The notes: generated by a model not told the origin, from the letters alone. Counted from the stretch's first letter, positions 7,012-17,044 are shown. The stretch: 64,000 bases of DNA from an uncultured Lachnospiraceae bacterium (GCA_947632515.1 CANRPO010000002.1:1-64000), one strand, 5' to 3'. Numbers and translations are program-made.

Positions 7012-8181
7012 ATGGAAGATAAGGCAAAGATCGAAACAATGAGATCCCTGAAATGGTTTTTACTTGGCAGATTCCTTCTTACCGTGCTCTGTATCTACGC
7101 GGCGGAGCAAATGCTTGGGCTGTTCTGTGACTATGGACTGTTTCCGGCGATAACGAACTTTTTGGCGAGACAGAAAATTTATATCACTGCGGCAAGGGAT
7201 ACGGGAAATATAACAATACAAGCGCTATTTTATGTGATAGCCTCCTTTCTGCCGGACGGGATAGCGAATCTGCTAAGACAATCTGCGGAGCGGGGCTTGG
7301 GAAGTTCCTTCCGCATTATGGTGGCGTCTTCCGCCTACGAGGGAGGCTGGGGAATTGCGGTGAGATTTGTGCTCATCCTTGTCTTCCTTCTCATAGTTTT
7401 TGCGAGCGTCTTGCCCTATCTGGCGGGAGCCTTGTATTATTGCCGGGGCGTGGCCGGGAAAGTAAACGAACTGATGGAGGAGGAGAAGGAACGGCAGCTC
7501 GCCTACGACAGAGAGCGTAATCTGCTGCTCTCCGATATCGCTCACGACATCAGGACGCCGCTCACAACGCTGTGCAGCTACAGCAAAGCGCTCACGGACG
7601 GGGTGGCGGACGCCGCAAAACAGCGGGAGTATCTGCAGATCATTTACCGCAAGTCGATGCAGATGAACGAACTGCTCACGCTGCTCTTTGAGTATGTCAA
7701 GATGGGGAGCGACGGGTTTACGCTGCATATTCGGACAGAAGATCTGGGCGATATGCTCAGAGAGAGCGTCGCCTCCCTGTACGCCGATTTTGAGAGGGCG
7801 GGGATCGCGCTGCGGGTGGAGATCCCGGAGACGCCCGCTCCCTGTGATATGGATAAACTTCAGATGACGCGCGCAGTCACCAATCTGCTGACCAATGCGG
7901 TCCGCTACGGCGGGGCGGGCGGCCATGTGCTTGTGGGGCTGGTGGATGATACGATCACGGTGGCGGACGACGGCTTACAGATAGACGAAGAACTGGCGGG
8001 GCGTATCTTCGAGCCTTTTACGAGAGGGGACAAGGCCCGCAGCACGGACGGCGGCAGCGGATTGGGATTGAGCATCGCGCATAGGATCGTCGCCCTGCAC
8101 GGAGGCGAGCTTAAGCTGAACCGCGCATACGGGCATGGCTACACGAAGGCTTTCCAGATCGTGTTGGAGAAAACAGACTAG
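7012..8181 (+). CDS. Membrane sensor histidine kinase
   Basis: The 389-aa kinase has two membrane helices (about 14-35 and 115-143) flanking an extracytoplasmic segment of about 80 residues. A dimerisation domain with His178 in AHDIRTPLT and a catalytic domain follow: N-box around Asn295, VADDG at 318-321 and GSGLGLS at 348-354. The arrangement resembles VanS-type kinases that sense envelope conditions. It follows its response regulator and precedes a polysaccharide deacetylase, which fits cell-wall stress sensing; that last point is inference. Confidence 0.88.
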   Translation: MEDKAKIETMRSLKWFLLGRFLLTVLCIYAAEQMLGLFCDYGLFPAITNFLARQKIYITAARDTGNITIQALFYVIASFLPDGIANLLRQSAERGLGSSFRIMVASSAYEGGWGIAVRFVLILVFLLIVFASVLPYLAGALYYCRGVAGKVNELMEEEKERQLAYDRERNLLLSDIAHDIRTPLTTLCSYSKALTDGVADAAKQREYLQIIYRKSMQMNELLTLLFEYVKMGSDGFTLHIRTEDLGDMLRESVASLYADFERAGIALRVEIPETPAPCDMDKLQMTRAVTNLLTNAVRYGGAGGHVLVGLVDDTITVADDGLQIDEELAGRIFEPFTRGDKARSTDGGSGLGLSIAHRIVALHGGELKLNRAYGHGYTKAFQIVLEKTD

Positions 8182-8283
8182 TCGGGGCAGGATCCGCATA
8201 TATATTACTAAGTATGGCATAATGCCTGTGATATTTTGAATAGTAGCAGGCGTTACCCCAATAACGGGCAGAGGCGGATGCGT

Positions 8284-8967
8284 ATGCGGACGAAGAGAAT
8301 AGAGCATAAGAGACGGAAGACGGCTGCTTTTTTGGCTGCCGTCCTTCTTTTGTGTGCGTCGGGAATCATGGAGTACAGGGGGCAGACAGTGGCGGTGATC
8401 GGGGCGGCGGATGGCAAAAAGATCGCGCTTACGTTTGACGACGGCCCTCATCCGTACTATACGGAGCAGCTTTTGGACGGATTGAAGGAGCGGAATGTGA
8501 AGGCTACCTTTTTTGTGCTGGGCAAACATGCGGAACAATATCCTGAGCTGGTGAAACGCATGAGCGAGGAGGGGCATCTGATCGGCAACCACACTTACAG
8601 CCATGTGCAGCTCGGCGCTGCAAACAGAGAGACATTCAGGGAGGAACTGGTAAGAACCAACAGGCTCCTGGAAGAACTGACCGGGCAGGAAATACAGTAT
8701 GTGCGGCCGCCCTACGGCACATGGGATAAGAAATTTGAGAAGGAACTGAACATGTTCCCGGTGCTGTGGACCATCGATCCTCTGGACTGGAGCAGCAGGA
8801 ACGTGTCGGGCATCGTGCAGCGGGTCGAGAGCAAGGCGAAGGAGAACGCCATTATCCTTATGCACGACGAGTACAAGACGACCGTGACCGCAGCGCTGCA
8901 GATCGTAGATGAGCTGCAGGCGCAGGGATATGAGTTTGTGACAGTGGAAGAACTTTTGCTCGACTGA
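8284..8967 (+). CDS. Polysaccharide deacetylase (NodB domain), membrane-anchored
   Basis: The product is 227 aa from ATG 8284, chosen because GAGG lies nine bases upstream; ATG 8278 is an alternative. A basic N-terminus and one membrane helix (about 13-28) are followed by a NodB domain with the metal and catalytic motifs TFDDGPHP (Asp52, Asp53), HTYSH (His103, His107), RPPYG (141-145), DPLDW and LMHD (194-195). These enzymes remove acetyl groups from peptidoglycan or other amino-sugar polymers outside the cell. It probably acts on the wall. The spacing from the kinase gene (about 100 bp) allows cotranscription. Confidence 0.85.
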   Translation: MRTKRIEHKRRKTAAFLAAVLLLCASGIMEYRGQTVAVIGAADGKKIALTFDDGPHPYYTEQLLDGLKERNVKATFFVLGKHAEQYPELVKRMSEEGHLIGNHTYSHVQLGAANRETFREELVRTNRLLEELTGQEIQYVRPPYGTWDKKFEKELNMFPVLWTIDPLDWSSRNVSGIVQRVESKAKENAIILMHDEYKTTVTAALQIVDELQAQGYEFVTVEELLLD

Positions 8968-9001
8968 CGTCCCGGGGTCGAATCCTGTAGAAGTATTTGG
9001 C

Positions 9002-9031
9002 TTTACATTATTTTTGCGGGCGTACTATAAT
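9002..9031 (+). promoter_or_regulatory. Promoter of the aldo-keto reductase gene
   Basis: TTTACA (9002-9007), an 18-bp spacer and a perfect TATAAT (9026-9031) lie about 60 bp upstream of the start codon. Confidence 0.6.
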
Positions 9032-9094
9032 AAAGGCAGCAATGTGATTCATGATACGCGGGAAAGACAGATGAGAAAGGGCGTGGAAAACGGC

Positions 9095-10207
9095 ATGAAA
9101 AAATTGGGTTTCGGGACAATGCGGCTCCCCTTGTTGGATCCGGATGATGTAAAGAGTATCGACTATGAACAGATGTGCCGCATGGTAGACTGTTTTTTGG
9201 AACAGGGTTTCGTATACTTTGACACGGCGTACCCCTACCATGGAGAACAGTCGGAAGGCGCGGTGAAGAGATGCCTGACGGACAGGTATCCGAGGGAACG
9301 CTATCTTCTGGCTGACAAGATGCCTATTCTGCGTGTAAAGGGGGCGGAAGAGTACCCAAGGTACTTTGCGGAGCAGTTGGAGCGCTGCGGAGTCACCTAT
9401 TTCGACTATTATCTGCTCCACAATATGGGAAAAGAACGGTATGAAAACACTTTAAAATATGGAGGATTTGAGTTTCTTTGTGAGCTGAAGGAGAAAGGGC
9501 TTGTAAGACAGATCGGGTTTTCCTACCATGATGACGAGCAGCTTTTGGATGAGATTCTGACGAAGTTCCCGCAGATGGATTTCGTACAGTTACAGATCAA
9601 TTATCTGGATTGGAACAGCGCTGCGATCCGGTCGGGCGCCTGCTATGAAGTTGCGTGCCGCCACGGGAAGAAGGTCATCGCCATGGAGCCTGTGAAGGGC
9701 GGCAGTCTGGCGAATCTTCCGAAAGAGGCCATGCGGGAGCTTGAAGAATGCGGCGCGAAAGGCTCGCCGGCCTCCTACGCGATCCGCTATGCGGCGTCGT
9801 TAGACAACTGTTTTATGGTGCTGAGCGGCATGAGCAGCTTGGAACAGGTCGTGGATAACACTCGCTATATGAAGGAGTTCCGCCCCTTGGAGGAGGATGA
9901 GCGCAAGATGCTTGCGCGCGTCACCGAGATCGTGAACCGCAATGCCACGCCCTGTACGAACTGCAGATATTGTATGGAGGAATGTCCGCAGAACATCAAT
10001 ATTCCGGCCTATTTGGGACTGTACAATATGTACGCGGCCACGGGAAAGAAGACGAACATGTACTATGAGCGGTATTCCATGCATCACGGGAAAGCCGTGG
10101 ACTGCGTCAAATGCGGAAAGTGCGAGCGCATCTGTCCGCAGCACATAGAGATCAGGAGGGAACTGGACAAATTTGCCGAACTGTACGAGAAAGAGACGCA
10201 AAGATGA
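9095..10207 (+). CDS. Aldo-keto reductase with C-terminal 2x[4Fe-4S] ferredoxin domain
   Basis: The 370-aa protein opens KKLGFGTMRLPL and carries an aldo-keto reductase barrel with FDTAYPYHGEQSE (containing the catalytic Tyr). Two [4Fe-4S] motifs follow: C287-x2-C-x2-C-x3-C and C337-x2-C-x2-C-x3-C, each followed by P. This fused class is common in anaerobes and is thought to couple ferredoxin-type electron transfer to a carbonyl substrate. The substrate is unknown. I chose ATG 9095 because family members start there; ATG 9071 has GGGA upstream and is an alternative. Confidence 0.85.
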   Translation: MKKLGFGTMRLPLLDPDDVKSIDYEQMCRMVDCFLEQGFVYFDTAYPYHGEQSEGAVKRCLTDRYPRERYLLADKMPILRVKGAEEYPRYFAEQLERCGVTYFDYYLLHNMGKERYENTLKYGGFEFLCELKEKGLVRQIGFSYHDDEQLLDEILTKFPQMDFVQLQINYLDWNSAAIRSGACYEVACRHGKKVIAMEPVKGGSLANLPKEAMRELEECGAKGSPASYAIRYAASLDNCFMVLSGMSSLEQVVDNTRYMKEFRPLEEDERKMLARVTEIVNRNATPCTNCRYCMEECPQNINIPAYLGLYNMYAATGKKTNMYYERYSMHHGKAVDCVKCGKCERICPQHIEIRRELDKFAELYEKETQR

Positions 10208-10236
10208 TTGCATATGTCACAAAAATGTGGTATAGT
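10208..10236 (+). promoter_or_regulatory. Promoter of rarA
   Basis: TTGCAT (10208-10213), a 17-bp spacer and TATAGT (10231-10236) lie right after the reductase stop codon and 57 bp before the rarA start. Confidence 0.65.
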
Positions 10237-10292
10237 AGTGGCGATTCGTTCTTTGCACGGGTGGCGGAGACGATTCGGAGGAACACAGGGCA

Positions 10293-11648
10293 ATGGATCT
10301 GTTTGAATATATGCGGAGCGCAAGGCAGGACAAGGAATCGCCGCTGGCGGCAAGACTCCGGCCGACAACATTGGAGGAAGTGGTCGGGCAGCAGCATATC
10401 ATTGGGAAAGACAAGCTGCTCTATCGCGCCATCAAGGCGGATAAGCTGAGTTCCATTATTTTTTACGGTCCTCCCGGCACCGGCAAGACAACGCTGGCAA
10501 GGGTGATCGCGCACACGACCAGCGCCGAGTTCACGCAGATCAACGCTACGGCGGCGGGCAAGAAGGATATGGAAGAGGTCGTGGCGAAAGCGAAAGAGCT
10601 GAGCGGTATGTACGGCCGTAAGACGATTCTTTTTATCGATGAGATCCACCGTTTCAACAAAGGGCAGCAGGATTATCTGCTCCCGTTCGTGGAGGATGGC
10701 ACGCTGATCCTGATCGGCGCCACTACGGAGAATCCTTATTTTGAAGTGAACGGGGCGCTGATCTCCCGTTCCATCATATTTGAATTACAGCCATTATCAA
10801 TAGAAGATGTGAAGGAATTGATCGCCCGCGCGGTCTATGACAAAGACAAGGGCATGGGCGCTTATGACGCTGTCATCGACGACGATGCGGCGGATTTTCT
10901 GGCAAAACTGTCAGGCGGGGACGCCAGACATGCGCTGAATGCGGTGGAACTCGGCGTCATGACGACGAACCGCAGCGCGGATGGCAAGATCCATATCACG
11001 CTGGAAGTGGCGCAGGAGTGTATACAGAAACGGGTGTTACGCTACGATAAGGCGGGGGACGGCCACTATGACACGGTCTCCGCATTTATCAAGAGTATGC
11101 GCGGGTCCGATCCGGATGCGGCGGTCTATTATCTGGGCCGCATGTTGTACGCGGGGGAAAGCGTGACTTTCATCGCAAGGCGCATTATGATCTGTGCGTC
11201 GGAGGATGTAGGCAACGCCGATCCCATGGCGTTAAACGTGGCGGTCAGCGCGTCTCTGGCGGCGGAGCGCGTCGGCATGCCGGAGGCGCAGATCATCCTG
11301 GCGCAGGCGGCGGCCTATGTGGCCTGCGCGCCGAAGAGCAACGCCAGCTGCGAGGCGATCTCGCGGGCGATGGAGACGGTGCGTCAAACGGGCAATCTGC
11401 CGATTCCCCCGCATCTGCAGGACGCACATTACAAGAGCGCGCAGAAACTGGGGCGGGGCACAGGGTATAAGTATGCGCACGACTATCCGAACCACTACGT
11501 GGAACAGCAGTACCTTCCCTATGAGCTGAACGGGGAGGAATTTTATAAGCCTACGGGCAATGGCTACGAGGCGAAGATCAGGGAGCATATGAGGCGGATC
11601 AGGGAAGAGGCAGCACATGGCAAAGCGAAGGAAACGCGTAATCGATAA
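10293..11648 (+). CDS. rarA: Replication-associated recombination protein A (RarA/MgsA AAA+ ATPase)
   Basis: The 451-aa AAA+ protein starts MDLFEYMRSARQ and has Walker A GPPGTGKTT (59-67), Walker B LFIDEIHRF (113-121), an Arg-containing sensor region and the C-terminal MgsA tetramerisation region (about 260-430). RarA acts at stalled or gapped replication forks. The length is normal for the family. A GGAGG site precedes the start. Its last 32 bp overlap the next gene, suggesting an operon with the DUF5722 gene. Confidence 0.93.
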   Translation: MDLFEYMRSARQDKESPLAARLRPTTLEEVVGQQHIIGKDKLLYRAIKADKLSSIIFYGPPGTGKTTLARVIAHTTSAEFTQINATAAGKKDMEEVVAKAKELSGMYGRKTILFIDEIHRFNKGQQDYLLPFVEDGTLILIGATTENPYFEVNGALISRSIIFELQPLSIEDVKELIARAVYDKDKGMGAYDAVIDDDAADFLAKLSGGDARHALNAVELGVMTTNRSADGKIHITLEVAQECIQKRVLRYDKAGDGHYDTVSAFIKSMRGSDPDAAVYYLGRMLYAGESVTFIARRIMICASEDVGNADPMALNVAVSASLAAERVGMPEAQIILAQAAAYVACAPKSNASCEAISRAMETVRQTGNLPIPPHLQDAHYKSAQKLGRGTGYKYAHDYPNHYVEQQYLPYELNGEEFYKPTGNGYEAKIREHMRRIREEAAHGKAKETRNR

Positions 11649-13728
11649 GGAAAAGGTAGCGGCCAACAAGAAGAAGGCAAAGGCGAAAAAGCGGCGTCTC
11701 AAGCAGCAGCTTAGAGAAGATAAGGCGAGGATCAGGGAACAGAAACGCAAGGGGAAGATTCTGGAAGAAGCCGTTAAGATGGAAGAGTCGGTCACGGTAA
11801 ACGAGCAGGGCGCGGTGGAGCGCACCATCACTGTGGAGGAGACTTATACCATTGAAGAGCGGCCTGAGACGCCGCAGGAGGTTCGCAAAAAAAGGAAACG
11901 GAGCACACTCGCCGTCGCCGCGGCCGCGGCTGCGGTCGTCGCGCTGGCAGGGACGGGCGGTTTCTTCGGGGTCCGCAGCTATCTGGCCGGGCGGGCGGCG
12001 GAAAACGCGGCGGTGGAGGCTATGGTGCACACGCAGGCGGTGGAGCTGACAGAGACGATGCTTACCCGCAAGCGCAAAGAGTATGTGCGGCGCAATGCCG
12101 GCAAGGATACGGCGACGGCGCTGGCGGACGCGTCCAGACTGCTCATTGACGGCGTGCATGCCAGACCGCCTCAGGTGGAGCTGACGGCGGAGAATGCGGA
12201 GGATTTCGCCACCATTGAGAGTTGTCTGATCGACGCGAAGACAGGCAAGGTGAATGTGACCATGTCCGCGCGGGGACTTGCCGCCAGCGACGACAATTAC
12301 TATTATCTGTTTGAAGAAAAAACATACGAGACGGGCATTGAGAGCGACGAGTATGTCATAGAGGAGTTAAAGGACGTCGATCTGACTTTTTCGGTCAATC
12401 TCAACTATAACTCGGTCAGCTCCAGACTGTTCTCCAAATTCGTCGTAGCCGTCAAGAAGGACGGCGAATTCATGGCGATCAGTAAGCCGCGCTACATTAC
12501 GAACCCGGAGGCTATCGCGAAGTGCAGCCTGCCGATCAACACTTCCTCCAAGAAGGGACTGCTTGTCGATCCGGAGAAACTGCGGGGATCGGAGCTGGAG
12601 GATCTGGGCGTAAAGCATGCGGCGTACAATATCATGCTCAGCAGGATCTTGGGCACCACGAGCGACGCTTATTATCCCACGGTCTACTATACTTATAACG
12701 GCAGAAGTTACGCCTTTAACGGGCAGATCATTGCGGAGTACGACTATGTGTTTTCCACGCTGACCAACAAGGGGATCAGCGTGACGGCGATCATTTTGAA
12801 CGATATGCATTCGGGATATATGCAGCTGATCCATCCCAAAGCGCGCTCCGGCGGGCGTGCGCCCTACTATGCGTTCAATGCGGCGGACGAGGAGGGGACG
12901 GAGTATCTGGCGGCGGTGGGCTCCTTCCTGGCGAACCGCTATTCGGGCGGCAGCCACGGCCGGGTGACCAGCTGGGTCATTGGCAACGAGATCAACGCCC
13001 GAAACGAGTGGAACTACATAGAATATATGGACACGGAGAGCTATGTGGAGGAGTATGCGAAGGCGTTTCGCATCTTCTATAATGCCATTGTCAGCGTGAA
13101 CAGCAATGCGCTCGTGTACATATCCCTGGATCAGCAGTGGGCCAAAAATCTGTATTCCACGGGCGGCTATTCCGCCAAGGAGATTCTCGACGAGTTCAAC
13201 AGGAATATTAAGGCGGGCGGCAATATCAACTGGGGCGTGGGGTATCACCCGTACAACTACCCGCTGACCAGCGCTAAAGCTTGGAGCACCAGCGGAAAGG
13301 CGGGGTCTTATGTCTTGGATTCTGAGATGACGCCTGTCATCACGATCAAGAACATCCATGTGCTGACAGATTATCTGCAGAAAGAGGATTTCCTGACTGA
13401 CTCGGGACAGGTGCGGCATGTGACGCTGAGTGAGATGGGATATACGTCCAGCGCGGGACAGGATCTGCAGGCGGCCTCCTTCGTGTACGCTTACAAAGTG
13501 ATAGAATCGAATCGATATATTGATAATATGCTGTTCTCCCGCGAGACTGACGCGTCGGAGGAGGTGTCGCAGGGGCTGGCGCTGGGCATCAATACGCTGG
13601 GCGGCGGGCGCAAGTCCATCTACAACGCTTTCAAGTATGTGGACACGGCGGAATCGGCCAAATATACGAATTTCGCCCTTCGGGTGATCGGCGTTGGAAG
13701 CTGGGGAGAAGTGATCTCCAATCATTAG
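11617..13728 (+). CDS. DUF5722-domain membrane-anchored protein, glycosidase-like
   Basis: The 703-aa product starts with about 60 highly basic residues (Lys/Arg-rich, probable coiled coil). An acidic stretch and one membrane helix (about 96-118) follow, then a large outside domain. That domain contains WVIGNEINARNEWNY and related motifs that I associate with DUF5722, a family that looks like a TIM-barrel glycoside hydrolase; the Asn-Glu of IGNE would fit an acid/base residue. The substrate is unknown. Translation starts inside the end of rarA (GAAGAGG upstream). The very basic cytosolic segment is unusual for a glycosidase and might bind nucleic acid or membrane lipids. Confidence 0.7.
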   Translation: MAKRRKRVIDKEKVAANKKKAKAKKRRLKQQLREDKARIREQKRKGKILEEAVKMEESVTVNEQGAVERTITVEETYTIEERPETPQEVRKKRKRSTLAVAAAAAAVVALAGTGGFFGVRSYLAGRAAENAAVEAMVHTQAVELTETMLTRKRKEYVRRNAGKDTATALADASRLLIDGVHARPPQVELTAENAEDFATIESCLIDAKTGKVNVTMSARGLAASDDNYYYLFEEKTYETGIESDEYVIEELKDVDLTFSVNLNYNSVSSRLFSKFVVAVKKDGEFMAISKPRYITNPEAIAKCSLPINTSSKKGLLVDPEKLRGSELEDLGVKHAAYNIMLSRILGTTSDAYYPTVYYTYNGRSYAFNGQIIAEYDYVFSTLTNKGISVTAIILNDMHSGYMQLIHPKARSGGRAPYYAFNAADEEGTEYLAAVGSFLANRYSGGSHGRVTSWVIGNEINARNEWNYIEYMDTESYVEEYAKAFRIFYNAIVSVNSNALVYISLDQQWAKNLYSTGGYSAKEILDEFNRNIKAGGNINWGVGYHPYNYPLTSAKAWSTSGKAGSYVLDSEMTPVITIKNIHVLTDYLQKEDFLTDSGQVRHVTLSEMGYTSSAGQDLQAASFVYAYKVIESNRYIDNMLFSRETDASEEVSQGLALGINTLGGGRKSIYNAFKYVDTAESAKYTNFALRVIGVGSWGEVISNH

Positions 13729-13744
13729 AGCGGAAAGGATAGGA

Positions 13745-14260
13745 TCAGAAAAGCTGTTTTGCCAGATATTGGTAGATGTCCTGATTTTTTTTCTGCCAGT
13801 TGGCGCAGATGGCGGAGGCGGTTTCTTCATCGGGGACGGACAATGTGATTTCAACCATTGTCACGTCCTTTTCCTTTGCGGTTAAATGCGCCTCGTACTC
13901 GCCGGAGACGGACTTGTAGTAGTTGGCCAGAACGGACGCCTCGTTGCGGAGCTCCAGTTCGTTGGCCAGAAAGAAACCGTCGATCTCCTCCTTGATGGAA
14001 TCGTTTATGCGGTTCTGAAAGTAGGAGAGCGTTGTCCGTCCCTCGTCAGTGATCACAAGGTGCGTGCGGTTGCGGCCGGATCTGGCGGTCACGAGCCCGG
14101 CGTCGATCAGCTCGGCGATGGCCTGCTGCAAGGTCAGAAAGTTTGTGTACTCCCGCTCCAAAATGAAATCTCCCACCTGCGCTTTCGTCAGAGGGAAATT
14201 GACGCGGTCAAGCATATAGAGTACGATCAGTTTGTAGAGGGTTAAGGGATCATGCGTCAT
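13745..14260 (-). CDS. DUF4364-family protein, winged-helix-like regulator
   Basis: The 171-aa product begins THDPLTLYKLIVLYMLDRV, typical of DUF4364. The first 80 residues read like a winged helix-turn-helix (LTLQQAIAELIDAGLVTAR followed by a wing), so a DNA-binding role is likely but not proven. The start is ATG 14260 with AAGGCAG upstream; GTG 14281 is possible. It lies 23 bp after the malic enzyme gene on the same strand and is probably cotranscribed. Confidence 0.75.
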   Translation of the reverse strand: MTHDPLTLYKLIVLYMLDRVNFPLTKAQVGDFILEREYTNFLTLQQAIAELIDAGLVTARSGRNRTHLVITDEGRTTLSYFQNRINDSIKEEIDGFFLANELELRNEASVLANYYKSVSGEYEAHLTAKEKDVTMVEITLSVPDEETASAICANWQKKNQDIYQYLAKQLF

Positions 14261-14283
14261 GAGCGCTGCCTTTCTGCGCACAT

Positions 14284-15438
14284 CTACCTCTTGATGTGCG
14301 CCTTTACCGCCTCCGCAACAGCGTCCGCAACCTTCGGGTCGAACGCTTCGGGCATAATGTTATCTTCGCTCAGCTCGCTTTCCGGCACAAGGTCGGCCAG
14401 GGCGAGAGCGGCGGCCAGTTTCATCTCCTCCGTGATCTGCGGGGCGCGTCCTTCGAGTGCGCCGCGGAAGATGCCGGGGAATGCCACTACGTTGTTGATC
14501 TGGTTCGGAAAATCCGAACGGCCCGTTCCGACGATCCGCGCGCCGGCGGCCTTGGCGTCGTCGGGCATGATCTCGGGGACAGGATTGGCCATGGCGAAAA
14601 TGATGGCGTCTTTGTTCATGGACGATACCATTTCGCGTGTTACGGTATTCGGGGCGGAGACGCCGATAAAGATGTCTGCCCCCTTCATCGCGTCCGCCAG
14701 CGTTCCGCTTAGCTGTCCGGGATTGGTACAGTCCGTCATTCTCTGCATCACTTGGTTGAGATCTGTTCGCTGTCTGTTGACAATGCCGCCCCTGTTGCAC
14801 ATGGTGATGTCGGTGAAACCGTAATTTAACAGCAGTTTTGTTATCGCAACACCGGCAGCGCCGGCGCCGTTCACAACCACCCTGCAGTCTTCCTTCTTCT
14901 TGCCGACGATCTTTAAGGCGTTGATGGTGCCGGCCAGAACGACGATCGCCGTGCCGTGCTGGTCATCATGAAAAACAGGAATATCCAGCGTCTGTTTCAG
15001 CCGCTCTTCGATCTCGAAACAGCGGGGAGCGCTGATGTCCTCCAGATTGATGCCGCCGAACCCCGGAGCCAGATAAGTCACGGCTTTGATGATCTCCTCG
15101 GTGTCCTGTGTGTCCAGACAGATTGGGACAGCGTTGACGCCGCCAAATTCCTTGAACAATACCGCTTTTCCCTCCATCACGGGCATGGCCGCCCGGGGGC
15201 CGATGTTGCCCAGACCGAGAACCGCGCTGCCGTCTGATACGACGGCGATGGTGTTGGACTTCCATGTGTAGGTGTAGGCCGCCTCTTTATTTTTCGCGAT
15301 CACCTTGCACGGCTCGGCAACGCCGGGGGTATAGGCGAGGGCGAGATCCTCTCTGGTCTTGACGGGAGTTTTCGATACTGTTTCCAGCTTTCCCTGCCAT
15401 TTTTCATGTAATTCCAGTGCTTTTTCGTTTGTTGTCAT
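14284..15438 (-). CDS. NAD(P)-dependent malic enzyme
   Basis: The 384-aa enzyme converts malate to pyruvate and CO2 with reduction of NAD(P). It has the short bacterial form without the phosphotransacetylase domain. Visible motifs are AYTPGVAEPC near the N-terminus, SDGSAVLGLGNIG, the metal-binding FHDDQHGTA segment, and the nucleotide fold VVVNGAGAAG. A GAGGTG site precedes ATG 15438. Cofactor preference cannot be fixed by eye. The downstream DUF4364 gene may be a local regulator (inference). Confidence 0.92.
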   Translation of the reverse strand: MTTNEKALELHEKWQGKLETVSKTPVKTREDLALAYTPGVAEPCKVIAKNKEAAYTYTWKSNTIAVVSDGSAVLGLGNIGPRAAMPVMEGKAVLFKEFGGVNAVPICLDTQDTEEIIKAVTYLAPGFGGINLEDISAPRCFEIEERLKQTLDIPVFHDDQHGTAIVVLAGTINALKIVGKKKEDCRVVVNGAGAAGVAITKLLLNYGFTDITMCNRGGIVNRQRTDLNQVMQRMTDCTNPGQLSGTLADAMKGADIFIGVSAPNTVTREMVSSMNKDAIIFAMANPVPEIMPDDAKAAGARIVGTGRSDFPNQINNVVAFPGIFRGALEGRAPQITEEMKLAAALALADLVPESELSEDNIMPEAFDPKVADAVAEAVKAHIKR

Positions 15439-15474
15439 GGGACACCTCGTTTCTTATGTTTATCCTGCTCTCCT

Positions 15475-15503
15475 ATCATATAATATTTGGAATTTCTCTG
15501 CAA
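15475..15503 (-). promoter_or_regulatory. Promoter of the malic enzyme gene
   Basis: On the minus strand TTGCAG (15503-15498), a 17-bp spacer and TATGAT (15480-15475) precede the start codon by about 37 bp. Confidence 0.65.
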
Positions 15504-15554
15504 TAAAATCCTTCTTATTTTTTAAAAGTGCTTTTCTTTTCAAAAAATATAGTG

Positions 15555-15560
15555 TATAAT
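15555..15560 (+). promoter_or_regulatory. Probable -10 element for rho
   Basis: A perfect TATAAT lies at 15555-15560 but the -35 region is poor. The implied leader to the rho start is about 125 nt, long enough for the autoregulation known for rho in other bacteria; no attenuator structure was identified. Confidence 0.45.
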
Positions 15561-15690
15561 GTCCAATAGTAAAAGCGAGTCATTTCGGGCACCACATCAG
15601 GTATTAAATCCCTAGACGAAAGAACGTATATTTAGGAATGTATAGCAAGGAATGTAATATAGGTGATCTATTAAAATACAGGAGGGATCT

Positions 15691-17037
15691 ATGAGAGAAA
15701 AGTATGAGTCATTGGCGTTAGCCGATCTGAAAGCGATCGCCAAGAGCAGAGGCATCAAGGGAACTTCGACCATGAAAAAGTCGGAAGTCGTGGAGGCTAT
15801 GCTCAAGGAGGATGAGAAGGACAAGGCCGCCGGCAAAGAAGTCGGGGTCAGATCCGTTGTCCCTGCCAGAAAAGAGAATGTCGAAGAAGAGAGATTCCCC
15901 GCGGAGTTGGACAGCGGCATTACCGCCAGCGGTATTCTGGAAGTCATGAGCGACGGTTTTGGTTTTATCCGCTGCGAGAACTATCTGCCCGGTGAGAACG
16001 ACGTCTATGTGGCGCCCAGCCAGATCCGCCGTTTCGGACTGAAAACGGGCGATATTCTGGAGGGAAACACGAGAGTGAAGACACAGAACGAGAAGTTCAG
16101 CGCCCTTCTCTATGTGAAGACGATCAACGGATTTCCGCCGGAGATTGCTACACGCAGGCCGAATTTTGAAGATCTGACGCCGATCTTTCCGAACGAGAGA
16201 CTGAAATTGGAAGTGCCGGGAGCATCGGTGGCAATGCGCATTATGGATCTGATGAGTCCGGTGGGCAAGGGCCAGAGAGGCATGATCGTGTCCCCGCCGA
16301 AAGCAGGTAAGACTACCCTATTAAAAGAGGTTGCCAAATCTATTACGAAGACGGCCCGCGACGCGCACCTGATTATCCTCCTGATCGACGAGCGTCCCGA
16401 GGAGGTGACGGACATCAAGGAGGCCATCGAAGGGCCTAATGTGGAAGTGATCTACTCAACCTTCGACGAGCTGCCGGAGCATCACAAGAGGGTGTCCGAG
16501 ATGGTGATCGAGCGCGCAAAGCGGCTTGTGGAGCACGGCAGGGATGTGGTGATCCTCTTAGACAGCATCACCCGGCTGACCAGGGCTTACAACCTGGTTG
16601 TTCCGCCCAGCGGACGCACGCTGTCCGGCGGCCTTGACCCGGCGGCGTTACATATGCCGAAACGTTTCTTCGGCGCCGCGCGCAACATGCGGGAGGGCGG
16701 CAGTTTGACGATTCTGGCCACGGCGCTTGTGGAGACGGGGAGCAAGATGGACGATGTGGTCTACGAGGAGTTCAAGGGAACGGGCAACATGGAGATGGTG
16801 CTTGACCGCAAACTGTCCGAGAAGAGAGTGTTCCCGGCCATCGACATCCCGAAATCCAGCACCAGAAGAGAAGATCTTCTGCTGACTCCCGATGAGCTGG
16901 AGGCCATCAACATTATCCGCAAGGCGCTGAACGGCATGAAAGCGGACGAGGCGGTGGAGAAGATACTGGATATGTTCGCCAGAACGAAGACCAATTTCGA
17001 GTTTGTCAACATGGTCAAGAAGATGAAATTTTTATAA
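15691..17037 (+). CDS. rho: Transcription termination factor Rho
   Basis: The 448-aa hexameric RNA helicase has an N-terminal helical Rho_N domain (about 1-45), a short charged linker, the cold-shock-like RNA-binding domain (about 78-148) and a RecA-like ATPase with [11 protein letters not shown] (202-212) and [11 protein letters not shown] (231-241). It ends untagged at [11 protein letters not shown]. It releases RNA from stalled polymerase. Length and motifs are complete. An AGGAGG site precedes ATG 15691. Confidence 0.96.
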   Translation: MREKYESLALADLKAIAKSRGIKGTSTMKKSEVVEAMLKEDEKDKAAGKEVGVRSVVPARKENVEEERFPAELDSGITASGILEVMSDGFGFIRCENYLPGENDVYVAPSQIRRFGLKTGDILEGNTRVKTQNEKFSALLYVKTINGFPPEIATRRPNFEDLTPIFPNERLKLEVPGASVAMRIMDLMSPVGKGQRGMIVSPPKAGKTTLLKEVAKSITKTARDAHLIILLIDERPEEVTDIKEAIEGPNVEVIYSTFDELPEHHKRVSEMVIERAKRLVEHGRDVVILLDSITRLTRAYNLVVPPSGRTLSGGLDPAALHMPKRFFGAARNMREGGSLTILATALVETGSKMDDVVYEEFKGTGNMEMVLDRKLSEKRVFPAIDIPKSSTRREDLLLTPDELEAINIIRKALNGMKADEAVEKILDMFARTKTNFEFVNMVKKMKFL

Positions 17038-17044
17038 AAAGGGC

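Noticed and set aside
12367-13854. A 495-codon minus-strand frame opposite the DUF5722 gene
   Set aside because: It mirrors the plus-strand gene, which has motifs, a start site and an operon partner; the antisense frame has none.
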